A DNA stretch of 64,000 nt from Monoplex corrugatus (lineage: Eukaryota > Mollusca > Gastropoda > Littorinimorpha > Ranellidae), in contig JAPXFY010000146.1 in NCBI GenBank assembly GCA_030674185.1, positions 1 through 64,000 of the forward strand, in the 5' to 3' direction. A model generated the notes under the pieces. The model saw nothing but the letters and a program-made list of their open reading frames with translations, searched no databases and was not told where the DNA came from. The translations under genes were made by a program, and so were the position numbers. Positions 48,413 through 60,031 of the stretch are shown in pieces (positions within the stretch are counted from its first letter, which is position 1; each line of letters begins with the position of its first letter).

Positions 48413-49450
48413 GAGGGTAAAATATTTTCTTTAAATGGCAAAAGGCAGGAAAATACAGTTAAGAGTTTCATATTGCCTAAAGCATAGCCAACAGCACTCT
48501 ACAAATTACCTCACTTTTATTCAAAAAGACAATTGGAAAAAAAAAAGCGTACAAGCATCCTTTCAAGTTTGTTTTTTTTTTCAATTCCCACAATGCTCCA
48601 CGCTTAACCCTTTGAATACCACCGCCTGTCCACCTGCGGCCTTCACTGTCAACCATGCCAGCAAAGCAAAAACTTAACCCTGTGACTCCCTAACCTCCAG
48701 CTTCCTGCAGGAAGCCGGTGGATAGGGTGAGGGAGTCAAAGGGATACGTTTTTGCAATTGGTGGATATGTGCGGGGGTCAAAAAGAATTTTTAAAAAAAC
48801 GAAAAAACAAAAACAAAAAAAAACAGAACAATCCAAGTCTCAATTTAAATATTTTCCCATACGTATGGTCATACGACGTGAAATCCCATATATCTTGTCA
48901 AAACGTAAGAATTGCACGATATCTTGAAAAGGTTCTTGAAAGAGTGTTAGAAAATGCAGTATGAATTGTTCACGTGACAAAAGGACCATTACAACTTTCA
49001 AAAATACTATCATAAAAATAGCTTCATAAATAACCCATAATTGACGAAATACAGGCACACAGTAAATCATTTTTTCGTATTTTAACGAATAAATTTTAAA
49101 TCATCAAGCAGTCTGTCTTTACCACACAGCCGTACATCCACAAGCACACACAACACCGTCTTCATTACAAAACGCACACACAGCGTACTCGCCCATCACC
49201 ACCCCCAAGGCCAAATGATCTAAACATCCGCTATCCCCTATCACACACGGGGGAAAAAAACTATCACGACGGAAACACACATACACAGAAACCACAACGC
49301 AGACACGTAACCGCCGTCCATACCCCACTGTAACAACCGCCCCCCCCCCCCCAACCCAAAAAACAAAAACAAAAGCACACACCTCGCGCATTGTCTTACA
49401 CACACATACCCCTGCCTGTAACCTCCCCCCAAACACACACACTTTAATCA
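48413..49450. repeat. Duplicated unit, copy U5
   Basis: Begins AGAGGGTAAAATATTTTCTT and ends in a CA-rich segment near 49445. Confidence 0.72.
48604..48785. mobile_element. MITE-C copy 7 (right end decayed)
   Basis: Left end TTAACCCTTTGAATACCACC intact. The right end is shortened to GCGGGGGTCAAAAAG. Confidence 0.66.
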
Positions 49451-51200
49451 AAATAAGACAAAAATGCTGTATTTCCCAAGTTAAATTTTCATCGGAAATT
49501 TAAGTATTGTTATAATCAATGCTACCATACAACGGAAATTAAAGTATTGATATTAATCAACGCTACGATACAGTTGCCATCGAAAGGTTTAAGAAAAAAT
49601 AGCCGTGGTAATCAGTGCCACTTTTCCTTTAATGTGAAATAAACTATGGTAATAAACACTACCATACAGCAATGTTCATGTAAAATTCAAAAAGAAAAAC
49701 TCACCACCACCACCATTGGACAGTTTTCATCAGAGAAGAAGAAAAAAACTAGGGTAATCACCACCGTACATTTTTCACTATTTTTGTTTTAATGCCCAGC
49801 CTACTGCACGGAGCCTTTTGTTCCCTTTTATTGTTGTTTAAAGCCCAGCCGACTGCGCAGAGCCATATCAGGGCTATAACCGCTTCAAAACAAACTTCAA
49901 CAAGAAAAAAAAATACACATATCAATGCTTCGCGCATATAATCTAAGGACATGCCCCCGGCGTAGGACCATTCTGTCCGATTTATACGCACAGGGGAGAT
50001 TTTAAAAAATCTGAATACAAATATAAGCATACATAAGGACACCAAAACATAAAAACAGGCATAAATTACCTAAAATTTCTTCCGCGTATCTCACCTGCTT
50101 AGAGCCAAAAATGCAATTAATACATGTACCAATTATCAATCCGAAGAAAAAAGTACGTAAGACTTTATGGAAAAAATACAGGTGAATGGACCATTAAGGC
50201 AGAAAATAAGTAGAAATGACAGAAAGGAAGGCAACAGGGCAGAAAGAGTGCCAGAAAAGAGTAAATTCTAGCACAGAATTTCCAGAAGGTGGAGATATTT
50301 ATACTGAAAAAACCCCGGCAACCCGGTGGGGGGGAGGGGGGGGGGAGGGGTTACAATCGTCTCAAAACGTACACAACTCAATGGAGGAAAAAAAACTGGA
50401 AACAAATTACTCGTCAATGCATTCGCGCACATAATCTTAGGATATGCTCTCTGCATTTACCACTCCGCGAATTTATTCCAAGGGTTTAAAAAAAATCTGA
50501 TTACAAATTTAAACAAACACTAAATCATAACGTGGGCCCAAAATTACCTATAATTTCGGCACATCACATTTCCTTACAGCAAAAAATGCACTTAATACAT
50601 GTATGTACCCAATCAATGTTTTGTTTACAGCCCAGCTACTGTGTAGTCATATCAAGGTTACAACCATTCCCAAAAATAATGCTTCAACAGGGAAGAAACT
50701 GGTAAAAAAAATTTAAGTACACATACCAATGCATTCACATACATAATGTAAGGAAATGTCTGGCGTTGACCAATCCTGTCCAATTCATCACACGTGGGCT
50801 TTAAACAGAATACCTGAATACAAAGTCAAATATAAGTAAGGACACTAAAACATACAACGGGCCTAAATGCGTAATGCCAAAAATGCACTTAACACATGTA
50901 CCCAATCGCTATTACTATTTTTGTTTCAAGCCCAGCCGACTGCGTAGAGCCGTATCAGGGCATAACCTTTTCTAAACATTCACCATACTTCAACATGAAA
51001 AAAAAAGTAAAAGAAAAAACTGTCGTGAAGGTTGGAAAACATTTCAATCACACACACACACACACAATCCTGCAGGATGTCCAAAATGACCACTTGAAAA
51101 AAAAAAATGTCCCGCTCCAAAGTAAAGGAATGAAGAACAGAAAAGAGGAAATTTCTAGCACAGAATTTCCAAAAGGTGAGAGTACTATTTGTGACCTCCC
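49451..51200. repeat. Duplicated block F, second location
   Basis: Diverged copies of the F units seen at 33215-34468, with AAGCCCAGCCGACTGCG repeats at about 49842 and 50928 and a G-rich run at about 50329-50350. Short frames are shadows. Confidence 0.55.
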
Positions 51201-52193
51201 AGCACGAAATCAGTCTTAACTAGCATTTTGGGTGTTTTGAGATACATATCACTGGAAAGTGTACATTCTGCTGATTATTTTGGTACCTGAATAAAGCTTG
51301 TACTAAAAAAAATGTAGAGAAGTTATGTATGTTTAAAGTCATTAAGTTGTTTGACGGCCATTTTGAGAAAACGGCCTCTAAAGTTTTTATGTACTCTCCT
51401 ACACATTTTCCTTAAATTTATTTGGTGGCTTTGGACCGGTTTGTTTCTAATTTTAGCTGTCATTATCTGAAAGGTGCACCAAAGAGCTTTCTGTCAGTAT
51501 ATTACATGTAAGGTTCGGTACAGGTTACGGTTCGCAATAAAGGACAAAAATAGGTACTTTTGGTAAGAAATTGCATTCTTTCTGCTGCGATCAGTGCATT
51601 AAAATACCATTTTAAATTGATATTTTTTCAAGAAAAAAATTCTGTGGGGGATAGATTATAATCCACAGAAATAAATTTTGAGAAAAAGTCAAAACACCCT
51701 AGACAGACCCTCAGTCACCTTTTCAGCTCCTAGTGCTGTTGACTGACCGAGTTAAGACAGATTTGGTGGTGGGATGTCGCATTTATACTGAAAACCGCCC
51801 GGCATCCCCACGGGGGTAATTTTCATTTTGACTACGAATTGCCAACGCACAAAAAAATAAGAACGCGTACTCAACCTACAAGATAGACGTTTAACTTTCG
51901 GCTTACCTGCCTTTGCCAATCTACAGCACGCACACACACGCGCGCGCGCGTAAACACACATATGGACAAAAAGAATATTTCCCCGATATCTCGCCGAGCG
52001 GAAGAAAATGACCGATACTTAAGATATGTAACCCCCTTTTATTTTCGTTGCCGCGATGGTATTGCTGTTGAACATACTGACCGATTGGTCTTAGGTGAGC
52101 ACTTAAAACGATTCAGTTTATTACCTTGTCTCAGTTTTTCTTTTTTGTTTTTTCCTGTTCGTTTTTGGTTTCACACTATTACAGTTATGCGCT
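51201..52193. other. Unassigned, largely unique DNA
   Basis: Contains a CG/CA run near 51930-51960 and a small plus-strand frame (51962-52258, 98 codons). That frame has a hydrophobic stretch, runs into the 37-bp array and has no recognisable homology. Confidence 0.35.
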
Positions 52194-52672
52194 CACTAGA
52201 AAACCTACGCTTATATGGTAATCATAAGCCGATCACAAAACCTACATTTATACGGTAATCATAAACCAACCACAAAACCTACATTTATACGGTAATCATA
52301 AGCTGACCACAAAACCTACATTTATACGGTAATCATAAACCAACCACAAAACCTACATTTATACGGTAATCATAAGCCGATCACAAAACCTACATTTATA
52401 CGGTAATCATAAGCCAACCACAAAACCTGCATTTATACGGTAATCATAAGCTGACCACAAAACCTACATTTATACGGTATTCATAAGCTGACCACAAAAC
52501 CTACATTTATACGGTAATCATAAGCTGACCACAAAACCTACATTTATACGGTAATCATAAGCTGACCACAAAACCTACATTTATACGGTAATCATAAGCT
52601 GACCACAAAACCTACATTTATACGGTAATCATAAGCTGACCACAAAACCTACATTTATACGGTAATCATAAG
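52194..52672. repeat. 37-bp minisatellite, ~13 copies
   Basis: The unit is AAAACCTACATTTATACGGT plus AATCATAAGCTGACCAC. Variants GCCGATC and ACCAACC lie toward the left side. The right half is nearly uniform. Confidence 0.94.
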
Positions 52673-52794
52673 CATACGACAAAATCCACACTACACGGTA
52701 AACATAAGCCGACTAAAAACAAAAAACAGGCTACATTTACATCTACGTTGTACCAACTTTGTTGCGTAGGGAACCAGAGACGAGCAACTTTTAG

Positions 52795-52980
52795 CGTAAA
52801 ATATAGACTAGGTAAAACAGTAAGTAAGGCCTCAGGGCCTGGCCAACTCATGGGTTTACGTGCAGGCTTAAGGCCTGTGCCACGGTCGCAATACACGTAG
52901 CACCTGTGACGTTAGTGCATATGGAATTCGCTCCGAGCGCAGAAACGTCATCTGCGAAACTGAAACTAAAACTGAATTGC
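52795..52980 (-). repeat. Dispersed repeat G, copy 2
   Basis: Reverse-complement homologue of 30072-30253. Confidence 0.6.
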
Positions 52981-53089
52981 GTGGGTTAAAAAAAAAAAGT
53001 ACGTCTTATACATAAAATCCATACGTCATGTTATAAGTTTACGATTTTCTACCCAGCAAAGTGGGACAGGTTAGGGTGGCGGATATAGT

Positions 53090-54000
53090 TGGGACCTCAT
53101 GGCCTTGGTACACAAAATGAAAGGGGAGGGAAACTTGTAGAATGGGCACAGATGAATGAGTTCATAGTAGGAAACACCTGGTCTGAGCAGCCTCATAGAA
53201 GAAAATGCACTTGGACGAGTCCAGGAGATAATACCAAAAACCAGATGACACCGTGCTAATTGCGGAAAGTGAAAGGTACCTACAAAACCTTGTGAATATA
53301 CTTTAAATAGAAAGCAAAGGTAAGGGGTTGGAACTAAACAGCAGGAATACTGAAGTCATGGTGATCTGTAAAAAACATGAAATCCCCTCATCCAAAATAA
53401 CAGCTAAAGGCACAACCTTGACAGGTTCATAAGTTTAAATACCTGGGAACGATCATTTCACCAGATGGCAGATGCACATCAGAAATAGCCAGCAGAATCG
53501 GCAAAGCCGAAACAACATTCAAGAAGATGGAAAGCATTCTTACCAACAAATGCCTATCAATTATCAGGAAGAGAGGTCTGGAATGTTATGTAGAACCAAT
53601 ACTGTTGTACGGTTGCGAGGCGTGGACAGTCAACGAGCAAAGCCAGAACAAGATTGAGGCAGCCAAGATGTTTCTAAAAAGGATGTTGAGAGTTCCATGG
53701 ACATCAAAGAAAAACGAGACAGTCTTGGAGACAGACACAAGTAGATCATTCATACGGAAGATTACGAAAAGGCAGGCAACATCCATAGGCCATTTTATGA
53801 GGAAAAGGGAATTGGAACACCTGGTCACAACGGGAAAGATGGGGGGAAGGAGAGCACCGGGTGGACCCGGGCAGAAGATACTAGACGGACTTGCAGTGTG
53901 GCTGAAGACAGGGAGGGTGGAAGAGATGCTTGAGGCAACAAGAGACAGATGGAAGTCCATAATCGCCAACGCCATGCTGCAAGGCACCTGATGATGATGA
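53090..54000 (+). pseudogene. RTE-A LINE with endonuclease fused to RT motif C by deletion
   Basis: 53095-53230 encodes an endonuclease piece (GEGNLVEWAQMNEFIVGNTW, HRRKCTWTSPGDNTKNQ). It joins at about 53235 directly to the tail of RT motif C (DDTVLIAESERYLQNLVNIL). Everything between, including RT motifs 0-B and the first residues of the ADD motif, is missing. The rest of the C-terminal region follows with frameshifts: VICKKHEIPSSK, then 53527-53991 with LYGCEAWTVNEQSQNKIEAA, RQATSIGHFMRKRELEHLVT and KSIIANAMLQGT. The stop TGA is the first unit of the (TGA)n 3' tail. Inactive. Confidence 0.78.
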
Positions 54001-54317
54001 AGAAGTATAATATACGGCATTCGCGGTGGGGGTTTTTAAACAAGCGAGAAGTTTTGCAAACTTTTTTTCACTGTTCCAACAATTGTGTCATGACCAAACA
54101 TCAGCCCCTTTAACACAATGTGTTAAGGTTAGAACGGGTTTAAGGTTAGTAGTGGTTACTTTTTTCACGTTAGATTCAGCGCGACATTCGTTCGGGCACA
54201 GTTGTCGGAACCACAAACGCCATTCACCTGACGTTATCAGAACGGCACTGAGAAAATGTATATGATAATGGGAAAGTCATACATACTGTTTTTCAAAACT
54301 TGCTGGCGATCAGTATA
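54001..54317. other. Spacer between two inverted RTE-A copies
   Basis: No gene recognised. It would form the loop of a large inverted repeat made by the flanking LINE copies. Confidence 0.45.
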
Positions 54318-55925
54318 TTCATCATCATCATGTGCCCTGCCGCATGGCGTTGGCGACCATGGACCTCCAGCCATCTATCTCTCGTTGCCCCCAGCATCTC
54401 CCCCACCCTCCTCGTCCCCAGCCACTCTGCAAGTCCGTCCAGCATTTTCTCCCTGGGTCTACCTGGTGCTCTCTTTCCCTCCAGCTTTCCCATTGTGACC
54501 AGGTGCTCCAAATCCCCCTTCCTCATAAAATGGCCTATAAATGTTGCCTGTCTTTTCCTAATCTTCCTTATGAGTGATCTACTTGTGTCTGCCTCTATCA
54601 AGACTGTCTCGTTTGTTTTATTTGCTGTACATGGAACTCTCAACATTCTTCTTAGAATTAACCATATCTCGGCTGCCTCAATCTTGTTCTGGCTTTGCTT
54701 GACTGTCCACGCCTCGCAACCGTACAACAGTATTGGTTCTATATAACATCCCAGAACTGTCTTTCTGATGTTAATTCATTTGTTTGGGCCAAAGGTGACC
54801 CAATGAGCCTCTTTGTTGGTAAGAATGCTTTCCATCTTGAATGTTTTGGCTTGGCCGATTCTGCCAGCTATTTCTGATGTGCATCTGCCGTCGGGAACGA
54901 TCATCATCGTTCCCAGGTATTTAAACACCTCAACCTGTCTCAAGGTTGTGCCGTTTGCTGTTGTTTTGGATGAGGGGATTTCATGTTTTTTACAGATCAC
55001 TATGACTTCAGTCTTCCTGCTGTTTAGTTCCAACCCCTTACCTTTGCTTTCTATTTAAAGTATATTCATAAGGTTTTGTAGGTTCCTTTCACTTTCTGCA
55101 ATTAGCACAGTGTCATCTGCGTATTGAATATTGTTTTATCATTTTTCCTCCAACCTTTAATCCATGGTCTTCCTCTAGGTTTCTCATGTTTTCGCTGTAA
55201 AGTGAAAACAGATCTGGTGATAAAACACAACCCTGTCTGACTCGTCTTTTGATGTTTTGGAAAGAGTTTATACTTTTTATTCTTATTGCAGCTGTTTGTT
55301 CCCAATACATATTTCTGATTATTCGTAGATCTTTTCCATCACTATTGAGTCTTTCTAGTTGGTGAATCAATTCTTCATGTCTGACCCGATCGAAAGCCTT
55401 TGTATCGTCAACAAAGCATAAATATAAATCCTTGTTCACCTCGACTGACCTATGATAGTTCTTAGGATGTATATGGCATTAATAGTTCCTTTCCCTTCCA
55501 CAAATCCACACTGTTCATCTGCTATTCTATTCCTTGTCATGATTATTTTTAATAGGATCTTGGTTACATGACTCAAACTAATTGTGCGATGGAGTTCGTA
55601 TTATAGTCTATAGCCCCTGTCTTCTTTGGAAGTGCAATGAAAATTGATTTTGATATATCTTTGGGGATTTTTCCAATGTCGTAAATTTCATTCAGGACTT
55701 TTTTTTTCTATACCGAATTCCCCTAGGGCTTCAATCATCTCTGTGGTAATGTTGTCTGGTCCTGGGGCTTTTCCTGGTTTCGTCTTTTTCAATGCTGCTC
55801 TAACTTCATCTTTCATTATGGGTGGTCCTTCAAAGTTCTGTCTTGTGTTCTGCGTTTCTGTCATCTTCAAAAAGGTCTTTAATGTACTCTCCCCATCTAC
55901 CTAATATTTTATCTTTTTCCATGCC
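54318..55925 (-). pseudogene. RTE-A LINE, 5'-truncated RT to 3' end, frameshifted
   Basis: Minus-strand parts in order are: linker and RT start (about 55925-55688: DEVRAALKKTKPGKAPGPDN, TEMIEALGEFGIE); motif A (55439-55113: YLCFVDDTKAFDRVRHEELI); motif B (RVRQGCVLSPDLFSLYSE); the thumb (55033-54776: TLRQVEVFKYLGTMM); and the C-terminal domain (54727-54293: LYGCEAWTV, RQATFIGHFMRKGDLEHLVT). It ends in the (TGA)n tail at 54318-54332. A ~36-bp MITE-D-like segment lies inside at 54771-54812. Multiple frameshifts make it inactive. The truncation point abuts the 40-bp satellite. Confidence 0.82.
54771..54812. mobile_element. MITE-D terminal fragment inside a LINE
   Basis: TTAATTCATTTGTTTGGGCC AAAGGTGACCCAATGAGCCT matches the outer arm of MITE-D at 46540-46582 with about two differences. 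The alternative RTE-A copy at 53527-53580 lacks it. Confidence 0.7.
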
Positions 55926-55974
55926 ATGCTAGATACAGCCTGAACAAAGCCAAATAATGTTTGTACAAAACAAT

Positions 55975-58100
55975 CACCGATGCCAATTAACTCTTTAAGA
56001 ACGGGCTTGTACAAATGACCAATGCCAATCAACTGTAAGAACGACCTTGTATAAATCTTTCATGCCAATCAACTGTAAGAACGACCTTGTACAAATCTTT
56101 CATGCCAATCAACTGTAAGAACGACCTTGTACAAATCTTTCATGCCAATCAACTGTAAGAACGACCTTGTACAAATCTTTCATGCCAATCAACTGTAAGA
56201 ACGACCTTGTACAAATCTTTCATGCCAATCAACTGTAAGAACGACCTTGTATAAATCTTTCATGCCAATCAACTGTAAGAACGACCTTGTATAAATCTTT
56301 CATGCCAATCAACTGTAAGAACGACCTTGTACAAATCTTTCATGCCAATCAACTGTAAGAACGACCTTGTACAAATCTTTCATGCCAATCAACTGTAAGA
56401 ACGACCTTGTATAAATCTTTCATGCCAATCAACTGTAAGAACGACCTTGTACAAATCTTTCATGCCAATCAACTGTAAGAACGACCTTGTACAAATCTTT
56501 CATGCCAATCAACTGTAAGAACGACCTTGTAAAATCTTTCATGCCAATCAACTGTAAGAACGACCTTGTACAAATCTTTCATGCCAATCAACTGTAAGAA
56601 CGACCTTGTACAAATCTTTCATGCCAATCAACTGTAAGAACGACCTTGTATAAATCTTTCATGCCAATCAACTGTAAGAACGACCTTGTACAAATCTTTC
56701 ATGCCAATCAACTGTAAGAACGACCTTGTATAAATCTTTCATGCCAATCAACTGTAAGAACGACCTTGTACAAATCTTTCATGCCAATCAACTGTAAGAA
56801 CGACCTTGTACAAATCTTTCATGCCAATCAACTGTAAGAACGACCTTGTATAAATCTTTCATGCCAATCAACTGTAAGAACGACCTTGTACAAATCTTTC
56901 ATGCCAATCAACTGTAAGAACGACCTTGTAAAATCTTTCATGCCAATCAACTGTAAGAACGACCTTGTATAAATCTTTCATGCCAATCAACTGTAAGAAC
57001 GACCTTGTATAAATCTTTCATGCCAATCAACTGTAAGAACGACCTTGTATAAATCTTTCATGCCAATCAACTGTAAGAACGACCTTGTACAAATCTTTCA
57101 TGCCAATCAACTGTAAGAACGACCTTGTATAAATCTTTCATGCCAATCAACTGTAAGAACGACCTTGTATAAATCTTTCATGCCAATCAAACTGTAAGAA
57201 CGACCTTGTATAAATCTTTCATGCCAATCAACTGTAAGAACGACCTTGTATAAATCTTTCATGCCAATCAACTGTAAGAACAGTCTTACACAAATCTTTC
57301 ATGCCAATCAACTCTAAGAACGACCTTGTACAAATCACTAATGCCAATCAACTATGAAATGTCTTGTACAAATCACTAATGCCAATTAATTCTAAGGACG
57401 ACCTTGTACAAATCACTAATGCCAATTAATTCTAAGGACGACCTTGTACAAATCACTAATGCCAATCAACTCTAAGGACGACCTTGTACAAATCACTAAT
57501 GCCAATAACTAAGGACGACCTTGTACAAATCACTAATGCCAATTAATTCTAAGGACGACCTTGTACAAATCACTAATGCCAATCAACTCTAAGGACGACC
57601 TTGTACAAATCACTAATGCCAATAACTAAGGACGACCTTGTACAAATCACTAATGCCAATAACTAAGGACGACCTTGTACAAATCACTAATGCCAATAAC
57701 TAAGGACGACCTTGTACAAATCACTAATGCCAATAACTAAGGACGACCTTGTACAAATCACTAATGCCAATAACTAAGGACGACCTTGTACAAATCACTA
57801 ATGCCAATAACTAAGGACGACCTTGTACAAATCACTAATGCCAATCAACTATGAAATGTCTTGTACAAATCACTAATGCCAATAACTAAGGACGACCTTG
57901 TACAAATCACTAACGCCAATTAAATCTAAGGACGACCTTGTAAAAATTCATGCCAGTCAACTCTAAGAACGACCTTGTACAAAAAACTAACGCCAATCAA
58001 TTCTAAGAACGACCTTGTACAAATCACTAATGCTAATCAACTCTAAGAACGACCTTGAACAAATCACTAATGCTAATCAACTCTAAGAACGACCTTGGGT
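55975..58100. repeat. 40-bp satellite with a 36/40-bp sister subfamily, ~54 copies
   Basis: From about 56000 to 57290 the unit is CATGCCAATCAACTGTAAGA plus ACGACCTTGTACAAATCTTT. It is nearly identical from copy to copy, with a recurrent C/T alternative in GTACAAATC/GTATAAATC. From about 57300 to 57950 a related form (AATGCCAATAACTAAGGACG plus ACCTTGTACAAATCACT) predominates. Both ends are more diverged. Confidence 0.95.
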
Positions 58101-58304
58101 CTATTCGTATCAAATGCTAATTGTGTACACTAAGCGCCTGCATTTGCTCTAGTCTAACCGATGTTTTTGTAATCTTAACGCATGGCATGGCCACTTTTTG
58201 TGGAGTTCTCGCTTTTTCCCAAAGACGTCGATTTGCCTCGCTTGTTCCCCAGTTATCACTGTTTATAAACACTGACTTCATATCGGTCATTTTCTCAGAT
58301 TAAA

Positions 58305-59662
58305 CGAGACATGGAAATTATGCTGTTTGTTCCCTATTCTCTTATGTTGTTTGATACTAGACATGGAAATTATGCTGTTTGTTCCTTATTTTGTTGTTTT
58401 GTCGTTTGATACTAGACATGGAAATAATGCTTTGTTCCCTATTTTGTTTTGTTGTTTGATACTAGACATGGAAAATTATGCTGTTTGTTCCCTATTTTGT
58501 TGTTTGATACTAGACATGGAAATTATGCCGTTTGTTCCTTATTTTGTGGTTTGATACTAGACATGGAAATTATGCTGTTTGTTCCCTATTTTGTTGTTTG
58601 ATACTAGACATGGAAATTATGCTGTTTGTTCCTTATTTTGTTGTTTGATACTAGACATGGAAATTATGCCGTTTGTTCCTTATTTTGTTGTTTGATACTA
58701 GACATGGAAATTATGCCGTTTGTTCCCTATTTTGTTGTTTGATACTAGACATGGAAATTATGCTGTTTGTTCCCTATTTTGTTGTTTGATACTAGACATG
58801 GAAATTATGCTGTTTGTTCCCTATTTTGTTGTTTGATACTAGACATGGAAATTATGCTGTTTGTTCCCTATTTTGTTGTTTGATACTAGACATGGAAATT
58901 ATGCCGTTTGCTCCCTATTTTGTTGTTTGATACTAGACATGGAAATTATGCTGTTTGTTCCCTATTTTGTTTGATACTAGACATGGAAATTATGCCGTTT
59001 GTTCCCTATTTTGTTGTTTGATACTAGACATGGAAATTATGCCGTTTGTTCCCTATTTTGTTGTTTGATACTAGGCATGGAAATTATGCTTTGTTCCCTA
59101 TTTTGTTGTTTGATACTAGACATGGAAATTATGCTTTGTTCCCTATTTTGTTGTTTGATACTAGGCATGGAAATTATGCTGTTTGTTCCTTATTTTGTTG
59201 TTTGATACTAGGCATGGAAATTATGCTGTTTGTTCCCTATTTTGTTGTTTGATACTAGGCATGGAAATTATGCTGTTTGTTCCTTATTTTATTGTTTTGT
59301 TGTTTGATACTAGACATGGAAATAATGCTGTTTGTTCCTTATTTTGTTGTTTGATACTAGACATGGAAATAATGCTTTGTTCCTTATTTTGTTGTTTGAT
59401 ACTAGACATGGAAATTATGCTGTCTGTTCCTTATTTTGTTTGATACTAGACATGGAAATAATGCTGTTTGTTCCTTATTTTGTTGTTTGATACTAGACAT
59501 GGAAATAATGCTTTGTTCCTTATTTTGTTGTTTGATACTAGACATGGAAATTATGCTTTGTTCCTTATTTTGTTGTTTTATACTAGGCATGGAAATTATG
59601 CTGTTTGTTCCTTATTTTGTTTTTTGATACTAGACATGGAAATTATGCTGTTTGTTCCTTAT
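58305..59662. repeat. 47-bp satellite, left part (~29 copies)
   Basis: The unit is TACTAGACATGGAAATTATG, CTGTTTGTTCCCTATTTTGT, TGTTTGA. Common variants are CCTTATTT, GCCGTTTG, AATAATG and a GT-less ATGCTTTGTTCC form. Interrupted by the RTE insertion. Confidence 0.95.
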
Positions 59663-59839
59663 GTGGTGTAGGGGGCTCTGGATAGAGGTAGTACCTTTGA
59701 TGTCTGGCTGCTGCACTCTACCTGGTAGGGTGGACGGGCATCACTGGTCCTCGTCCATCCTCTAAATCTCTCACGTGCTTGCTCCAAGCGCCACACCCCG
59801 GGACCTCGCCTCAGCAGGCGTGCCAAACCATGTGAGGGG

Positions 59840-60031
59840 GTGATGTTAACACTGCATCACTGGGCGAATAACCACGATGCAGGTTACCGGCCAAGGCGGA
59901 CGAAGTTCCGCAAGGAACTCAACGGCTATGTGTTCAAGACCAAGGCGAACCACCTAGATGGAGGACGTCGGCTGTGGTCTGGCATGGAGAGGGATGGGCT
60001 CCGCCATGCGACATTGCCCAAGACACACTAA
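59840..60031 (+). CDS. Small ORF upstream of the RTE endonuclease-RT frame
   Basis: A 63-codon frame (start ATG at 59840) ends in TAA at 60029-60031, directly followed by the ATG of the main frame at 60032 (TAAATG). It is basic, with GYRPRRTKFRKELNGYVFKT and LWSGMERDGLRHATLPKTH. I recognise no domain. It could be a short ORF1, a leader peptide used for reinitiation, or chance. The exact stop-start abutment is the only hint of function. Confidence 0.35.
   Translation: MMLTLHHWANNHDAGYRPRRTKFRKELNGYVFKTKANHLDGGRRLWSGMERDGLRHATLPKTH

Noticed and set aside
51962..52258. 98-codon frame with a hydrophobic stretch
   Set aside because: It runs into the 37-bp repeat, has no recognisable homology and no supporting context.
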